Assembly: GCF_016918015.1 (NCBI RefSeq)
Contig: NZ_JAERMK010000004.1
Span: 179,215 to 243,214 of the forward strand
Length of the DNA: 64,000 bases
Origin: Glycomyces sp. YM15
GTDB taxonomy: Bacteria > Actinomycetota > Actinomycetes > Mycobacteriales > Micromonosporaceae
Direction: 5' to 3'
Part shown: one piece after another, positions 19,945 through 29,576 of the stretch
Layout of the letters: every line of letters begins with the position of its first letter
Position numbering within the stretch: position 1 is the first letter of the stretch
The notes under the pieces: model-generated
Databases searched by the model: none
What the model was told of the DNA's origin: nothing
Seen by the model: the letters and a program-made list of their open reading frames with translations, nothing else
Made by a program: the position numbers and the translations under genes

Positions 19945-21630
19945 TCATCCGTTGAGCGCGTCCGGGCCGGGTTCGCTGAGCGCGTTCGGCGTCGGTTCGG
20001 CGGGCAGTGCTTCGCGGAGGCGTTCGAGGGCCGCTCCGGTGGCGAGGCCGTGCTCGGTCGCTTCGCGTTCCTGCCGTTCGGCGTCCTTGCGGGCCTTGAC
20101 GAGCGCGGTGCGGATCTCGGCGAGCTGGTCGTCGCGGCGCGCGCGGTCCTTCGTCGCCTTGCCCGCGTCGCCGCGGTACTTCCAGATCGGGATGATCGCG
20201 GCGGCGGCGAAGAGGACGGCGGCGAACCACTGTCCGAAGAGGATCATGAGGACGCCGAGGAGGCCGAGTGAGGCCGCGATCGCGATGGCGAGGGGCTTCG
20301 AGGGTTCGGCGGCGGCGAAGGCCTGGTCGACGCGGCGTTCGACGGCGGCGAACTGCTCGGGGTCGTGGCCGTCGCTGGTGACGGCGATGTACTCGCCGCG
20401 GCGGCGGACGGTGACGGTGACCTCCCCGGTGGTGCCGAGCGAGGCTTCGAGGCGGTCGAGGCGCGAGCGGAGGATCGGTGCGGTGAGGTCGAGGGCGAGG
20501 CGGCGCAACGGGACCGGGGCCTCGGGGTCGAACAGGTCGCGGCGGACGAGTTCGGCGAAGGTCCCGGCCGGGGCGGCCCATGAGCGGCGGTCGGCTTCGC
20601 GCCCGTCGGGAGCCGGGTCGAGCTCCGCCATCCGCCGTACGATCGGCAACTCGGCGGGGCTCGGCTCCTCGATGAGTTCCTGCAGGTAGCAGCGCCAGGC
20701 GGTGTCGTCGTAGGGCGGTTCGTCGCGGCGCCGTCCGCCGGTCTCGGCAGTGGTGCCGTCAGGATTCGCCTCGTCTTGCGGCGGCTCGCCCGCGTTCGCG
20801 GCGGCTCGGTTCGCGGGGTCGGGCTCCGCCGTGAAATGCGCTTCGAGGGCCGCGAAGGCTTCGGCGTGCGTCGCGCCGAACTGCTCGATGGTCTCGTCCC
20901 AGTCCGCGAGGGTCTCCTCGTCGAGCGCCGCCGCATCGAAGCGTTCGCGCAGCAGCGAGGCGATCTGCGCCTCGGCGCCCGGCCCGAAGGCGCCGAGCGC
21001 CGACTGCTCCCACAGCGTCCGCCAGCCGTGGGCGACCTGGCCCGGTTCCACGACGCCGAGATCGGCGGACTCGGTCAGCAGCCGCAGCACTGCCGCGTCG
21101 ATGAACGCGGGCTGGCCGAAGCAGCGGCCGACCGCGAGGCTGAACAGCTCGGTGCGCACCGCGTCCCGCTCGCGCGCGTTCTCGAGCCCGGTCTTGAGGT
21201 CCGTGAACGCGTTCCCGGTGCTGCGCTGCTCCGGCACCCGGTCGCGCAGCACCAGCGGCAGCACCGCGGCGGCCGCGGACGGCAGCCAGTAGCCGGGCAC
21301 GTCCTCGAAGCCGTGCAGGAGCGGCCGGCGGCCCTCGGCGATGGCCCGGACCGTGTTCCGGATCGCCTTGCGCGCCTGGTACTCGTCGAATTCGACCTGC
21401 TGGAACCGCAGCTCGGTCCAATCGAGGACCGCTTCGATCCGCTCGGAGACGGAGTCGAGCTTCGAGTCGACCTGCTGCTTGAGCTGCTGCTGGGCGTCCT
21501 CGAACCGCCGGGCCTGGCGGGTCCGGGCCCGGCGTTCGGCGGACAGTTCTTCGTCGAGGTCGTTGATCGCGCTGGTCTGGGACCACTCCTGCGAGAAGTC
21601 CGACCAGTTCCATTGGCTCACACGGGCCAT
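19945..21630 (-). CDS. Unknown membrane-anchored protein with N-terminal coiled coil
   Basis: 561 residues; family not recognised. Residues about 15-75 are charged and helical (LDEELSAERRARTRQARRFE, AQQQLKQQVDSKLDSVSERI), a probable coiled coil. A mixed helical region follows with no motif I know, then an acidic Pro/Gly-rich linker (about 285-310). Two adjacent hydrophobic helices sit at about 470-510 (AIAIAASLGLLGVLMILFGQ, WFAAVLFAAAAIIPIWKY), followed by a charged C-terminus (KDAERQEREATEHG). A helical-hairpin anchor with both large parts in the cytosol is likely. ATG 21630 is chosen over GTG 21639 because GGAG is eight bases upstream. The 164 bp between it and the GGDEF gene hold nothing I can identify. 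Confidence 0.6.
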   Translation of the reverse strand: MARVSQWNWSDFSQEWSQTSAINDLDEELSAERRARTRQARRFEDAQQQLKQQVDSKLDSVSERIEAVLDWTELRFQQVEFDEYQARKAIRNTVRAIAEGRRPLLHGFEDVPGYWLPSAAAAVLPLVLRDRVPEQRSTGNAFTDLKTGLENARERDAVRTELFSLAVGRCFGQPAFIDAAVLRLLTESADLGVVEPGQVAHGWRTLWEQSALGAFGPGAEAQIASLLRERFDAAALDEETLADWDETIEQFGATHAEAFAALEAHFTAEPDPANRAAANAGEPPQDEANPDGTTAETGGRRRDEPPYDDTAWRCYLQELIEEPSPAELPIVRRMAELDPAPDGREADRRSWAAPAGTFAELVRRDLFDPEAPVPLRRLALDLTAPILRSRLDRLEASLGTTGEVTVTVRRRGEYIAVTSDGHDPEQFAAVERRVDQAFAAAEPSKPLAIAIAASLGLLGVLMILFGQWFAAVLFAAAAIIPIWKYRGDAGKATKDRARRDDQLAEIRTALVKARKDAERQEREATEHGLATGAALERLREALPAEPTPNALSEPGPDALNG

Positions 21631-21693
21631 CGGGCACACTCCGGGGGAATCGCGGGGTTCGGGCGCTGTTCATTGTGCCCGGAACGCGCCAAC

Positions 21694-21725
21694 GGCGGGG
21701 TCCCCCGAGAAAAGGGGACCCCGCC
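21694..21725 (-). terminator. ilvD terminator
   Basis: A perfect 12-bp stem GGCGGGGTCCCC / GGGGACCCCGCC with an 8-nt loop, 13 bp past the ilvD stop. It probably works for ilvD on the minus strand and also insulates the unknown gene that starts at 21630. Confidence 0.8.
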
Positions 21726-21738
21726 GCCGGCGGTGAAG

Positions 21739-23583
21739 CTAGTTGACCTTGCGGACCGCGCCGTCGCTGGCCGGGGTGGCCATCGAGGCGTACGCCTGCA
21801 GGGCGCGGGAGACCACGCGGTTGCGACTCACCGGAGTGTAGGGCTGCTCGCGCTTCTCCTGGGCCACGCGGCGTTCGGCCAGCACGGCGTCGTCGACCCT
21901 CAGCTCCAGCTTGCGCGCCGGGATGTCGATCTCGATGATGTCGCCGTCCTCGACGAGGGCGATCAGGCCCTCGCCCGCGGCCTCGGGGCTCACGTGCCCG
22001 ATCGAGAGGCCGGAGGTGCCGCCGGAGAAGCGGCCGTCGGTGATGAGCGCGCACTTGCGGCCGAGGCCGCGGCCTTTCAGGAACGAGGTCGGGTAGAGCA
22101 TCTCCTGCATGCCGGGGCCGCCCTTGGGGCCCTCGTAGCGGATGACGACGACTTCGCCCTCCTGCACGGACTTGTCGAGGATGCCCTGCACCGCGTCGTC
22201 CTGCGACTCGAAGACGCGCGCGGGACCGGTGAAGGTCCAGTTCTCCTCGGGCACGCCCGCGACCTTGACGACGCAGCCGTCCACGGCGAGGTTGCCGAAC
22301 AGGACCGCCAGGCCGCCGTCCTTGGTGTAGGCGTGCTCGACGGAGCGGATGCAGCCTTCCCGTGAGTCGGTGTCGAGGCTCTTCCACCGGTTCGAGGTGG
22401 AGAAGGCCTGCGTGGTGCGCACGTTGCCGGGCGCGGCGTGGTACAGCTCGATCGCCTCGGGGGCGGGGGACGCCGCGCGGATGTCCCACTTGCCGAGCCA
22501 GTCCGCCATCGACGGGGAGTGGACGGTGTGCACGTCGTCGTTGATGAGGCCGCCGCGGTACAGCTCGCCGAGGATCGCGGGGATGCCGCCGGCGCGGTGC
22601 ACGTCCTCCATGTGGTACTTCTGCGAGTTCGGGGCGACCTTCGACAGGCAGGGGACGCGGCGCGAGATCGCGTCGATGTCCGCGACGTTGAAGTCCAGCT
22701 CGGCTTCGCGGGCCGCCGCGAGCAGGTGCAGGATCGTGTTCGTGGACCCGCCCATGGCGACGTCGAGTGCCATGGCGTTCTCGAACGCCTGCCGAGTGGC
22801 GATGTTGCGCGGCAGGACCGACTCGTCGTCCTGGTCGTAGTAGCGGCGGGCCAGGTCCATGACGACGCGGCCGGCTTCGGTGAAGAGTTCGCGGCGGGCC
22901 GTGTGCGTGGCGAGGGTCGAGCCGTTGCCCGGCAGGGACAGCCCGAGGGCCTCGGTGAGGCAGTTCATGGAGTTCGCGGTGAACATGCCCGAGCAGGAGC
23001 CGCAGGTCGGACAGGCGGACTCCTCCATCTTGAGCAGCTGCGCATCGGAGACGTCGTCGTTCGCGGCGGCGATCATCGGGTCGATGAGGTCGAGCTTCTG
23101 CGTGACCACGCCGTTGACGTCGATCGTCTTGCCGGCCTCCATCGGGCCGCCGGAGACGAAGACGACCGGGATGTTCAGGCGCAGCGCGGCCATGAGCATG
23201 CCGGGGGTGATCTTGTCGCAGTTGGAGATGCACACGAGTGCGTCGGCGCAGTGCGCGTTGACCATGTACTCGACGGAGTCGGCGATGATCTCGCGGCTGG
23301 GCAGGGAGTAGAGCATGCCCGCGTGGCCCATGGCGATGCCGTCGTCGACGGCGATCGTGTGGAACTCCTTGGAGACGCCACCGGCTTCGGCGATGGCCTC
23401 GGCGACGATGTCGCCCATGTCCTTGAGGTGCACGTGTCCGGGGACGAACTGCGTGTACGAGTTGGCGATGGCCACGATCGGCTTGCCGAAATCGGAGTCG
23501 GTCATGCCCGTTGCGCGCCAGAGCGCGCGAGCGCCCGCCATCTGGCGGCCGTGAGTGGAAGTGCGTGAACGTAGCGCTGGCAT
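21739..23583 (-). CDS. ilvD: Dihydroxy-acid dehydratase
   Basis: 614 residues, the normal length. It dehydrates dihydroxyisovalerate and dihydroxymethylvalerate in Val/Leu/Ile synthesis. Fe-S cluster cysteines are visible in [12 protein letters not shown] and [19 protein letters not shown]. Other hallmarks are [55 protein letters not shown] and VSPEAAGEG. Start ATG 23583 ([20 protein letters not shown]). It is transcribed alone, separate from ilvBNC, with its own inverted-repeat-rich promoter region and a strong terminator. Confidence 0.96.
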   Translation of the reverse strand: MPALRSRTSTHGRQMAGARALWRATGMTDSDFGKPIVAIANSYTQFVPGHVHLKDMGDIVAEAIAEAGGVSKEFHTIAVDDGIAMGHAGMLYSLPSREIIADSVEYMVNAHCADALVCISNCDKITPGMLMAALRLNIPVVFVSGGPMEAGKTIDVNGVVTQKLDLIDPMIAAANDDVSDAQLLKMEESACPTCGSCSGMFTANSMNCLTEALGLSLPGNGSTLATHTARRELFTEAGRVVMDLARRYYDQDDESVLPRNIATRQAFENAMALDVAMGGSTNTILHLLAAAREAELDFNVADIDAISRRVPCLSKVAPNSQKYHMEDVHRAGGIPAILGELYRGGLINDDVHTVHSPSMADWLGKWDIRAASPAPEAIELYHAAPGNVRTTQAFSTSNRWKSLDTDSREGCIRSVEHAYTKDGGLAVLFGNLAVDGCVVKVAGVPEENWTFTGPARVFESQDDAVQGILDKSVQEGEVVVIRYEGPKGGPGMQEMLYPTSFLKGRGLGRKCALITDGRFSGGTSGLSIGHVSPEAAGEGLIALVEDGDIIEIDIPARKLELRVDDAVLAERRVAQEKREQPYTPVSRNRVVSRALQAYASMATPASDGAVRKVN

Positions 23584-23600
23584 GGATCAAGTCTGCCACG

Positions 23601-23646
23601 TTCCAGATATTGGAATGCGTCGCCCGAACCTTAGGATTGACTAAGG
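23601..23646. promoter_or_regulatory. Two inverted repeats upstream of ilvD
   Basis: TTCCA-N5-TGGAA (23601-23615) begins 18 bp before the ilvD start codon, and CCTTAG-N6-CTAAGG (23629-23646) lies just behind it. Both are perfect. Their position in the ilvD leader/promoter suggests operators for one or two regulators; no known regulator is assigned. Confidence 0.45.
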
Positions 23647-23781
23647 CGATGCCGAGGGATGATCAGCTGAAGCCATGATATGCCCGATATATCCCCTTCA
23701 GGGCCCGTCCGCGGCGAAGCGTGCGAGCCATGAAGGAACGGAGCGCAGGAGCACCCGGACGGGGTGACACCGCCGATACGG

Positions 23782-24207
23782 TCAGAACTCGCGAACCATC
23801 GTGCCGAAGACGGCCGCCGCCGGGCACGGCCCGTGGCGGCGGGAGTCCTCCCCCGCGGGGTTGTCGCCGAGCAGGAAGTAGTGCCCGGGCGGGACGGGAT
23901 CGCCGGAACCGGGCATGGGCTCCCCCGGCCCGGCGGCGACGCGCTTGATCCACCACGGCCCCTTGGCCCGCTTCGTCTCCGACCAACCGAGATCCGGGTC
24001 CGGCGCGGCGACCACCACGATGTCGCCAGCGGCGATCCGCCGCGTCCGCTTCGCGAGGACCTCATGCCCGTCGCGCAGCGTCGGCTCCATCGAGGCGCCC
24101 TCGACCTTGACCAGCACCCAGCGCCGACGCAGCTGCCGCACCGACTCGGCCATGAGCGCGGCCACGGCGACCAGCGCCAGCATGGAGAGCCAGTCAGAAG
24201 AGGTCAT
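23782..24207 (-). CDS. Small S26-family signal peptidase
   Basis: 141 residues. One N-terminal membrane segment (about 6-22), then the catalytic Ser39 in VEGASMEPTLRDG, the general-base Lys88 in WWIKRVAAGPG, and the S26 box LLGDNPAGEDSRRHGP. This is the Ser-Lys dyad architecture of type I signal peptidases, but short, like the nickel-superoxide-dismutase maturation peptidases of actinobacteria. No sodN is in the window, so that role is not shown. ATG 24207 overlaps the 3' end of the small membrane-protein gene by 14 bp, suggesting co-transcription from it. Confidence 0.82.
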   Translation of the reverse strand: MTSSDWLSMLALVAVAALMAESVRQLRRRWVLVKVEGASMEPTLRDGHEVLAKRTRRIAAGDIVVVAAPDPDLGWSETKRAKGPWWIKRVAAGPGEPMPGSGDPVPPGHYFLLGDNPAGEDSRRHGPCPAAAVFGTMVREF

Positions 24208-24397
24208 CGATGCCGCCGTCTTCGGTCTCTTCCTGCGGCTTCCTCCGGAAGCGCTCGAAGATCGAGAACGAGGTCAGGCCCAGTGCGGCCATGACCACGA
24301 CCACCCCGTAGACGAAGCAGGCCGCGACCAGGACGACTACGAGGATGTTGAGTGCCACGAAGCCCGGTGCGGAGCCGTCGACGTTGATGGGGTCCAT
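24194..24397 (-). CDS. Small single-span membrane protein
   Basis: 67 residues with one long hydrophobic segment (ALNILVVVLVAACFVYGVVV, about 16-45) and a charged acidic C-terminus (FERFRRKPQEETEDGGIDD). Function unknown. It starts 10 bp after chdC ends, and its 3' end overlaps the signal peptidase gene, so it is probably part of the hemE-cgoX-chdC transcription unit. Confidence 0.6.
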   Translation of the reverse strand: MDPINVDGSAPGFVALNILVVVLVAACFVYGVVVVMAALGLTSFSIFERFRRKPQEETEDGGIDDLF

Positions 24398-24406
24398 GCC
24401 CAGACC

Positions 24407-25120
24407 CTACGGCAGGTCGTTGATGATGTCGGTGATGGAGCGGCGCTTTCCGGTATAGAACGGGATCTCTTCGCGCACATACAGTCTCGCGCGGGAGGCG
24501 CGCAGTTCGCGCATCAGGTCGACGATCCGGTGCAGCTCGTCGGCCTCGAACGCGAGGATCCACTCGTAGTCGCCGAGCGAGAAGGCGGGGACGGTGTTCG
24601 CGCGCACGTCCGGGTAGTCCCGCGCCATCTGGCCGTGCTCGCGCAGCAGGTCGCGGCGCTCCTCGTCCGGGAGCAGGTACCAGTCGTAGGACCGCACGAA
24701 CGGGTAGACCGACACGTAGCCCTTCGGGTCCTCGGTGAGGAACGCCGGGAGGTGGCTGCGGTTGAACTCGGCGGGGCGGTGCAGGGCCATGTTCGACCAG
24801 ACCGGCGCGAGGTGGCGGCCGAGGGCGGTGCGGCGGAAGTCCGAGTAGGCCTTCTGGAGCTGGTCGCTGGACTCGGCGTGCCACCAGACCATGAGGTCGG
24901 CGTCGGCGCGCATCCCGGTGAGGTCGTAGGTGCCGCGCACGGTGACGCCCTGGTCGCCGCAGTGTTTCGCGAAGAACGCCTCGGTGTCGCCGGCGAGGTC
25001 CTGGCGGATCGACGGCATGGGCTCCTGGACGCGGAACACCGACCACAGGGTGTAGCGGATGGTCTCGTTCAGTTCCTTGATGCGCTGCGCGTTCGGGTTG
25101 TTCCCATGGTGTTCAGCCAC
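24407..25120 (-). CDS. chdC: Coproheme decarboxylase (HemQ)
   Basis: 237 residues of the chlorite-dismutase fold. It performs the last step of the coproporphyrin-dependent heme pathway, decarboxylating coproheme to heme b with peroxide. The probable heme-ligand His is in [17 protein letters not shown], the reactive Tyr region is [12 protein letters not shown], and the actinobacterial distal His is likely the one in [10 protein letters not shown] (assigned by analogy). The start is placed at GTG 25120 ([12 protein letters not shown]), preceded by GAAGGG at seven bases; the frame is open to a TTG at 25150. It lies downstream of cgoX/hemY and hemE, its pathway partners. Confidence 0.9.
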   Translation of the reverse strand: MAEHHGNNPNAQRIKELNETIRYTLWSVFRVQEPMPSIRQDLAGDTEAFFAKHCGDQGVTVRGTYDLTGMRADADLMVWWHAESSDQLQKAYSDFRRTALGRHLAPVWSNMALHRPAEFNRSHLPAFLTEDPKGYVSVYPFVRSYDWYLLPDEERRDLLREHGQMARDYPDVRANTVPAFSLGDYEWILAFEADELHRIVDLMRELRASRARLYVREEIPFYTGKRRSITDIINDLP

Positions 25121-25160
25121 GTTGCGGCCCTTCTCGTTCGAGTCCTTCAACTGCTTGTGC

Positions 25161-26567
25161 TCAGTGACGGTTCACCGAGGCTGCGATCGCGTCCGCCGCG
25201 CGCTGGCCGGAGGCGATGCACGCGGCGATGCCGACGCCGTCCACGGCGGCGCCGGCGATCGCGATGTCGCGATGCGCGCCGAGCGCTTCGCGGGCGGCGG
25301 CGATGCGGGCGTCGTGGCCCGGGGCGTACTGCGGGAGGGCGCCGCCCCAGCGGTCGATGCGCTGCTCGAGGGGGTCGGGCAGGCGCCGGCCGAGGTGTTC
25401 GCCGAGCTCGCGGAGGGCGGTCTTGGCGAGGGTGGCGTCGTCGTACTGGAGGAGGGCCTCCTCGCCGATGCGGCCCATGGAGACGCGCACGATCTGGCGG
25501 CGGCGGCCGAGGTGCGGCCACTTCTTGCTGGCGAAGGTGGCGGCCTTGACGGTCTTGCCTTCGGACGCGGGCGTGAGGAAACCGGAGCGCTCGGGCAGGT
25601 CGATCTGGTCGAACGCGAAGGCGGCCAAGGCGACCGAGGCGTAGGCGACGCCGGAGAGTGCGGCGGCGGCCTGGGGCTCGACGTCGCGCAGGAGCACGGC
25701 GGCCGGCGAGGCGGGGACGGCGAGGATGACGGCGTCCGCTTTGATCTTGATCGGGTCGGGCACGGGCCCGGCGATGACCTCCCAGCCGTAGGGGGTCTGG
25801 CGGAGTTCGCGCACGGTCATGCCGAGGCGGATCTCTGCGCGTGCGGTGGCCGAGGTGGCGGTGACGAGCCGTTCGAGGCCGCCGTCGATCGTGGCGAACA
25901 CCGGCTTGCGGGGCCCGTCGCCCGGGGGGCGCTTGATCTCGTTCACCGCGTCGGTCAGGCGCGAATGGCGTTCGAGGGCGGCGGCGAGCTGGGGCATGAC
26001 CGCGCGGACGGAGAGCCGGTCGACGTCGCCGGCGTAGACGCCGCCGAGCATCGGGGCGACCAGCCGGTCGAGCACCTCGTCGCCGAGGCGGGAGCGGACC
26101 AGCGCGCCGACGGACATGTCCGCGCCGGGTTCGAGGATCGGCAGGCCGTTGTCGGGGCGCTCCTTGGCGTTCGCGATGGCCGCGACGTCGGCGGGGTCGC
26201 CGGGGATGCCCATCATGTGCCCGGCCGGGAAGTCGAGGAGTTCGCCGCCGATGCTCAAGGCGGGTTTGGCGGCCGAGGGGTGGACGAGCGCGTCGCCGAG
26301 GCCCACGGCCCTGGCGAGCTCGATGGCCTCGGGCCGGGCGGCCAGGAGCGATTCGGCGCCGGTCTCGACGGGGCGTCCGGCGAAGTCGACGGTGTGGATC
26401 TTGCCGCCGAGGCGCATGGCCTGTTCGGCGACGACGATCTCGGCGTCGGGGCCGAGGTGCTCGCGCAGGCGGTGCGCGGCGGCGAGGCCGGTGATGCCGC
26501 CGCCGACGATGAGGACCCGGGTCCGGCCGGGCGTGCCCGTCAAGCGGGCGGGCGTCATCGGGCTCAT
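25161..26567 (-). CDS. hemY: Coproporphyrinogen III / protoporphyrinogen oxidase
   Basis: 468 residues. FAD-binding GxGxxG at the N-terminus ([20 protein letters not shown]), [39 protein letters not shown], and a C-terminal FAD contact [20 protein letters not shown]. The protein oxidises the porphyrinogen ring; because chdC is adjacent, its substrate is probably coproporphyrinogen III (CgoX role). ATG 26567 overlaps the hemE stop by four bases (ATGA). A gene for ferrochelatase (CpfC) is not in this window. Confidence 0.93.
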   Translation of the reverse strand: MSPMTPARLTGTPGRTRVLIVGGGITGLAAAHRLREHLGPDAEIVVAEQAMRLGGKIHTVDFAGRPVETGAESLLAARPEAIELARAVGLGDALVHPSAAKPALSIGGELLDFPAGHMMGIPGDPADVAAIANAKERPDNGLPILEPGADMSVGALVRSRLGDEVLDRLVAPMLGGVYAGDVDRLSVRAVMPQLAAALERHSRLTDAVNEIKRPPGDGPRKPVFATIDGGLERLVTATSATARAEIRLGMTVRELRQTPYGWEVIAGPVPDPIKIKADAVILAVPASPAAVLLRDVEPQAAAALSGVAYASVALAAFAFDQIDLPERSGFLTPASEGKTVKAATFASKKWPHLGRRRQIVRVSMGRIGEEALLQYDDATLAKTALRELGEHLGRRLPDPLEQRIDRWGGALPQYAPGHDARIAAAREALGAHRDIAIAGAAVDGVGIAACIASGQRAADAIAASVNRH

Positions 26568-27619
26568 CGAGCGGTGGCCCCGTGACTGGACCTTTCATGA
26601 ACACGGTCGACCACGAGCTTGAGCTTCGCGGGGTCGGAGTCGGGGAGGACGCCGTGGCCGAGGTTGAAGATGTGGCCCTTGGCGCCTTTGGCGGCGTCGA
26701 GCACGGCGTCGGTCTCGCTGATGAGCGCCTCGTCGTCGGCGAGGATCAGGGCCGGGTCGAGGTTGCCCTGGAGGACCTTGTCGGGCAGGCGCTTCGCCGC
26801 CTGGTCGAGCGGGATGCGGAAGTCGACGCCGCTGACTTCGGCGCCGGTCTCGGTCATGGCTTCGAGGAGGTGCCCGGTGCCGACGCCGAAGTGGATGCGC
26901 GGCACGGAGTTCGCGACGCCCGCGAGCGCGGCGGTGGAGTGCGGCAGCGCGAACTCGCGGTAGTCGGCCTCGGAGAGCGCCCCGGCCCAGGAGTCGAAGA
27001 GCTGCACGGCCTGCGCGCCGGCCTCGACCTGGACGCGGAGGAATTCGCCGCAGATGGCGGCGAGGCGTGAGGCGATGCCGTGCCAGACGTCGGGCTGGGA
27101 CTTCATGAGCGCCTTGGTCTTCGCGTGGTCGCGGCTCGGGCCGCCCTCGACGAGGTAGGACGCGAGGGTGAAGGGGGCTCCGGCGAAGCCGATGAGCGGC
27201 GTGTCGCCGAGTTCCTTGACGAGCAGGCCGATGGCCTCGGTGATGTAGGGGACGTCGCACGGGTCGAGGTTGCGCAGGCGCTTGACGTCGGCCGCGGTGC
27301 GGAAGGGCTCGGCGACGACGGGGCCGACCCCGGGGACGATCTTGACGTCGACGCCGATGGCGGCGAGCGGTACGACGATGTCGGAGAAGAAGATCGCGGC
27401 GTCGACGCCGTAGCGGCGCACCGGCTGCATCGTGATCTCGGCGACGAGCTCGGGGGTGCTGCAGGCTTCGAGCATCGTGGTGCCGGCGCGGGCCCGCTTG
27501 TACTCGGGCAGCGAGCGCCCGGCCTGGCGCATGAACCAGACGGGGGTCCGGCTCGGCGCTTCACCGCGGCAGGCCGCGAGGAACGGGGACGCTGTGGGTA
27601 CCGCTGCTGCATTCGACAC
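26564..27619 (-). CDS. hemE: Uroporphyrinogen decarboxylase
   Basis: 351 residues. It removes four acetate carboxyls from uroporphyrinogen III to give coproporphyrinogen III. Signature [19 protein letters not shown] near the N-terminus, [38 protein letters not shown], and [13 protein letters not shown]. Start is GTG 27619 with GGATTGG upstream. It is the first gene of the hemE-hemY-chdC unit. Upstream lies a divergent 255-bp promoter region containing 16-bp direct repeats. Confidence 0.95.
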   Translation of the reverse strand: MSNAAAVPTASPFLAACRGEAPSRTPVWFMRQAGRSLPEYKRARAGTTMLEACSTPELVAEITMQPVRRYGVDAAIFFSDIVVPLAAIGVDVKIVPGVGPVVAEPFRTAADVKRLRNLDPCDVPYITEAIGLLVKELGDTPLIGFAGAPFTLASYLVEGGPSRDHAKTKALMKSQPDVWHGIASRLAAICGEFLRVQVEAGAQAVQLFDSWAGALSEADYREFALPHSTAALAGVANSVPRIHFGVGTGHLLEAMTETGAEVSGVDFRIPLDQAAKRLPDKVLQGNLDPALILADDEALISETDAVLDAAKGAKGHIFNLGHGVLPDSDPAKLKLVVDRVHERSSHGATAR

Positions 27620-27665
27620 GGTCCAATCCTGTCACGCCGACCGCACGGTCGCCCGCAGCGGCGAG

Positions 27666-27726
27666 TGCGATGTGGCCCGCATCGGTGCGACCGCTTTCCG
27701 TCCGTGCCGCTGCGATGTGGCCCGCA
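27666..27726. repeat. 16-bp direct repeat in the hemE / RNase D divergent region
   Basis: TGCGATGTGGCCCGCA occurs exactly at 27666-27681 and 27711-27726, start-to-start 45 bp, that is about four helical turns. A weaker third copy (GAAGTGTGGCGG) follows. The position between divergent hemE and the RNase D gene suggests paired regulator sites. Confidence 0.6.
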
Positions 27727-27874
27727 CTCGCGCTTGAAGTGTGGCGGACGACCCTTCGCATGGCCGTCCATTATGGAGTGCAAAATAGGCGATTGACCCA
27801 CTATCGGGTGGAAATCGGTCTCCAGCGCGGCGGGGCAGTAGCGCGGGCAGGTTACCTGGCCGTACGGTGAACAA

Positions 27875-29089
27875 GTGACCGATCCCCAGCCCGAAGTCGA
27901 AGCCGAACTCCTCACCGAGCCGCGTGAGGGCATGCCGCCGCTCATCCAGACCTCCGCCGAGCTGGCGGAGGCCGCCGAGCGTCTCGAGGCCGGGTCCGGT
28001 CCCATCGCCATCGACACCGAGCGCGCCTCCGGCTTCCGCTACTCGGGTCGCGCGTATCTCATCCAGCTGCGCCGCGCGGGCGCCGGGTCGGTCTTGGTCG
28101 ACCCCATCCCGATCGAGGACCTCGCGCCGCTGCGCCGCGCGCTGACGGGCCCCGAGTGGATCCTGCACGCCGCCAGCCAGGACCTGCCGTGCCTGGAGGA
28201 GCTGGAGCTGCGGCCCACGAAGCTGTTCGACACCGAGCTCGCGGCGCGCCTGTGCAATTTCGAGAAGGTCGGGCTCGCCTCGATCACCGAGCAGCTCCTC
28301 GGCTACCGCCTGGAGAAGCAGCACTCGGCGGCCGACTGGTCCTCGCGCCCGCTCCCCCACGACTGGCTCGTCTACGCCGCGCTCGACGTGGAGCTGCTCA
28401 CCGAACTGCGTGGGAAGCTCGCGGCGGAGCTCGCCGATCAGGGCAAGTCCGAGTGGGCCGAGGCCGAGTTCGAGCACGTGCGCCTCGCCGGTCCGCCGAA
28501 GCCCCGCAAGGAGCCGTGGCGGCGCACCAGCGGCATCCACAAGGTGCGCGGCGCCAAAGCCCTCGGCCGGGTCCGCGCGGTGTGGGAGGCCCGGGACGAC
28601 CTGGCCCGCAAGCTCGATCGCGCCCCGGGGAAGGTCCTGCCGGACGCGGCGATCGTCGAGGCCGCGACCGCGGACCCGACCGACTTCGCCGAGCTGATGA
28701 GCCTGCCCGGTTTCCGACGCCGCGGCGGGCGCACGAACGCGCGCCTGTGGCTCGCGGCCCTCGCCGACGCCCGCGAGGTTCCGAGCGACGAGCTGCCCTC
28801 GACCACCCCGCCTCAGGACGGCCCGCCCGCCACGCACCGCTGGGCCGACCGCGACCCGGTCGCGGCCGAACGCCTCGCCGCCGCCCGCGAGGTCGTCACC
28901 GCGACCGCCGAGGAGCACAACCTCCCGCCCGAGAACCTCATCGCGCCCGCCCTGGTCCGCGGCCTCGCGTGGGAACCGCCGAAGAAGGTCTCCGAGCAGC
29001 ACATCCGCACGCTGCTGGCCGAGAACGGCGCGCGGGAATGGCAGATCGGCCTCCTGGCAGCAGGCCTGGCGAAGGCCCTCGAGGCCTGA
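27875..29089 (+). CDS. rnd: Ribonuclease D-like 3'-5' exonuclease with HRDC domain
   Basis: 404 residues. DEDD exonuclease motifs: PIAIDTERASGFRYSGRAYL (Asp and Glu), LHAASQDLPCLEEL (second Asp) and VYAALDVELLTELRGKL (last Asp with Tyr). An HRDC domain lies at about 215-300 (ALGRVRAVWEARDDLARKLD, LMSLPGFRRR). It trims RNA 3' ends, probably stable-RNA precursors. Start is GTG 27875; no good Shine-Dalgarno is seen, and a GTG with CGGTGA just before suggests weak or leaderless initiation. In mycobacteria the homologue lies in the same gene neighbourhood between hemE and dxs. Confidence 0.88.
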   Translation: MTDPQPEVEAELLTEPREGMPPLIQTSAELAEAAERLEAGSGPIAIDTERASGFRYSGRAYLIQLRRAGAGSVLVDPIPIEDLAPLRRALTGPEWILHAASQDLPCLEELELRPTKLFDTELAARLCNFEKVGLASITEQLLGYRLEKQHSAADWSSRPLPHDWLVYAALDVELLTELRGKLAAELADQGKSEWAEAEFEHVRLAGPPKPRKEPWRRTSGIHKVRGAKALGRVRAVWEARDDLARKLDRAPGKVLPDAAIVEAATADPTDFAELMSLPGFRRRGGRTNARLWLAALADAREVPSDELPSTTPPQDGPPATHRWADRDPVAAERLAAAREVVTATAEEHNLPPENLIAPALVRGLAWEPPKKVSEQHIRTLLAENGAREWQIGLLAAGLAKALEA

Positions 29090-29102
29090 GCGCGAACGAA
29101 AA

Positions 29103-29126
29103 GGCAACGGCGGGAACGCCGCTGCC
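29103..29126 (+). terminator. Terminator after the RNase D gene
   Basis: GGCAACGGCG (29103-29112) pairs with CGCCGCTGCC (29117-29126) with one mismatch and a GGAA tetraloop, 14 bp after the stop. It also separates the gene from the convergent toxin gene. Confidence 0.6.
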
Positions 29127-29156
29127 CTGATCGGTCGCGATAGAGCGGGGTGCCGG

Positions 29157-29576
29157 TCAATCCTTCCAGGGGTCGATGAGCGTAATGCCGACCTCGTCGA
29201 AGTCCTTGGTGTTCCGGGTTGCGAGCATGGCCCCGCGAGTGAGGCAGATGGCCGCGATCATGGCGTCCTCCATGGTGATCGGGCGACCGAGTCCATTCCG
29301 CTCGGAGATCACCCTCGGGATCATGTCCGCTGCGGCGAGGTCGAAGTCTTCGATGCGATCTCGGAGTTCCTCCCTGACGAGCCGGTCGATCTTCGATTCG
29401 AGTTCGACCCGCTTGTGTCCTTGGGCCATACCCGCCGTGCCGATGCGCAATTCAGCCACTGTGATAGCGGTAATAGCGATCTCGGCCCGCCCGACCGTGC
29501 GAAGCCAGTGTTTGACTCGTCTATCCGGTTCAGGCCGAAATCGCTCGGAGACGACGTTCGTATCAAGGATGATCAT
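29157..29576 (-). CDS. vapC: PIN-domain toxin, FitB/VapC type
   Basis: 139 residues, a single PIN domain. Acidic active-site residues: Asp5 in MIILDTNVVSERFRPEPDRR, Glu in AITAITVAELRIG, Asp in ITMEDAMIAAICLTRG and Asp in LATRNTKDFDEVGI. PIN toxins cut RNA, often tRNA; the target here is unknown. The start is ATG 29576, overlapping the antitoxin stop by one base (TGATG). The longer open frame upstream is out of phase with the antitoxin and spurious. The MIILDTNVVSE opening and partner type point to the FitAB branch. Confidence 0.9.
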   Translation of the reverse strand: MIILDTNVVSERFRPEPDRRVKHWLRTVGRAEIAITAITVAELRIGTAGMAQGHKRVELESKIDRLVREELRDRIEDFDLAAADMIPRVISERNGLGRPITMEDAMIAAICLTRGAMLATRNTKDFDEVGITLIDPWKD

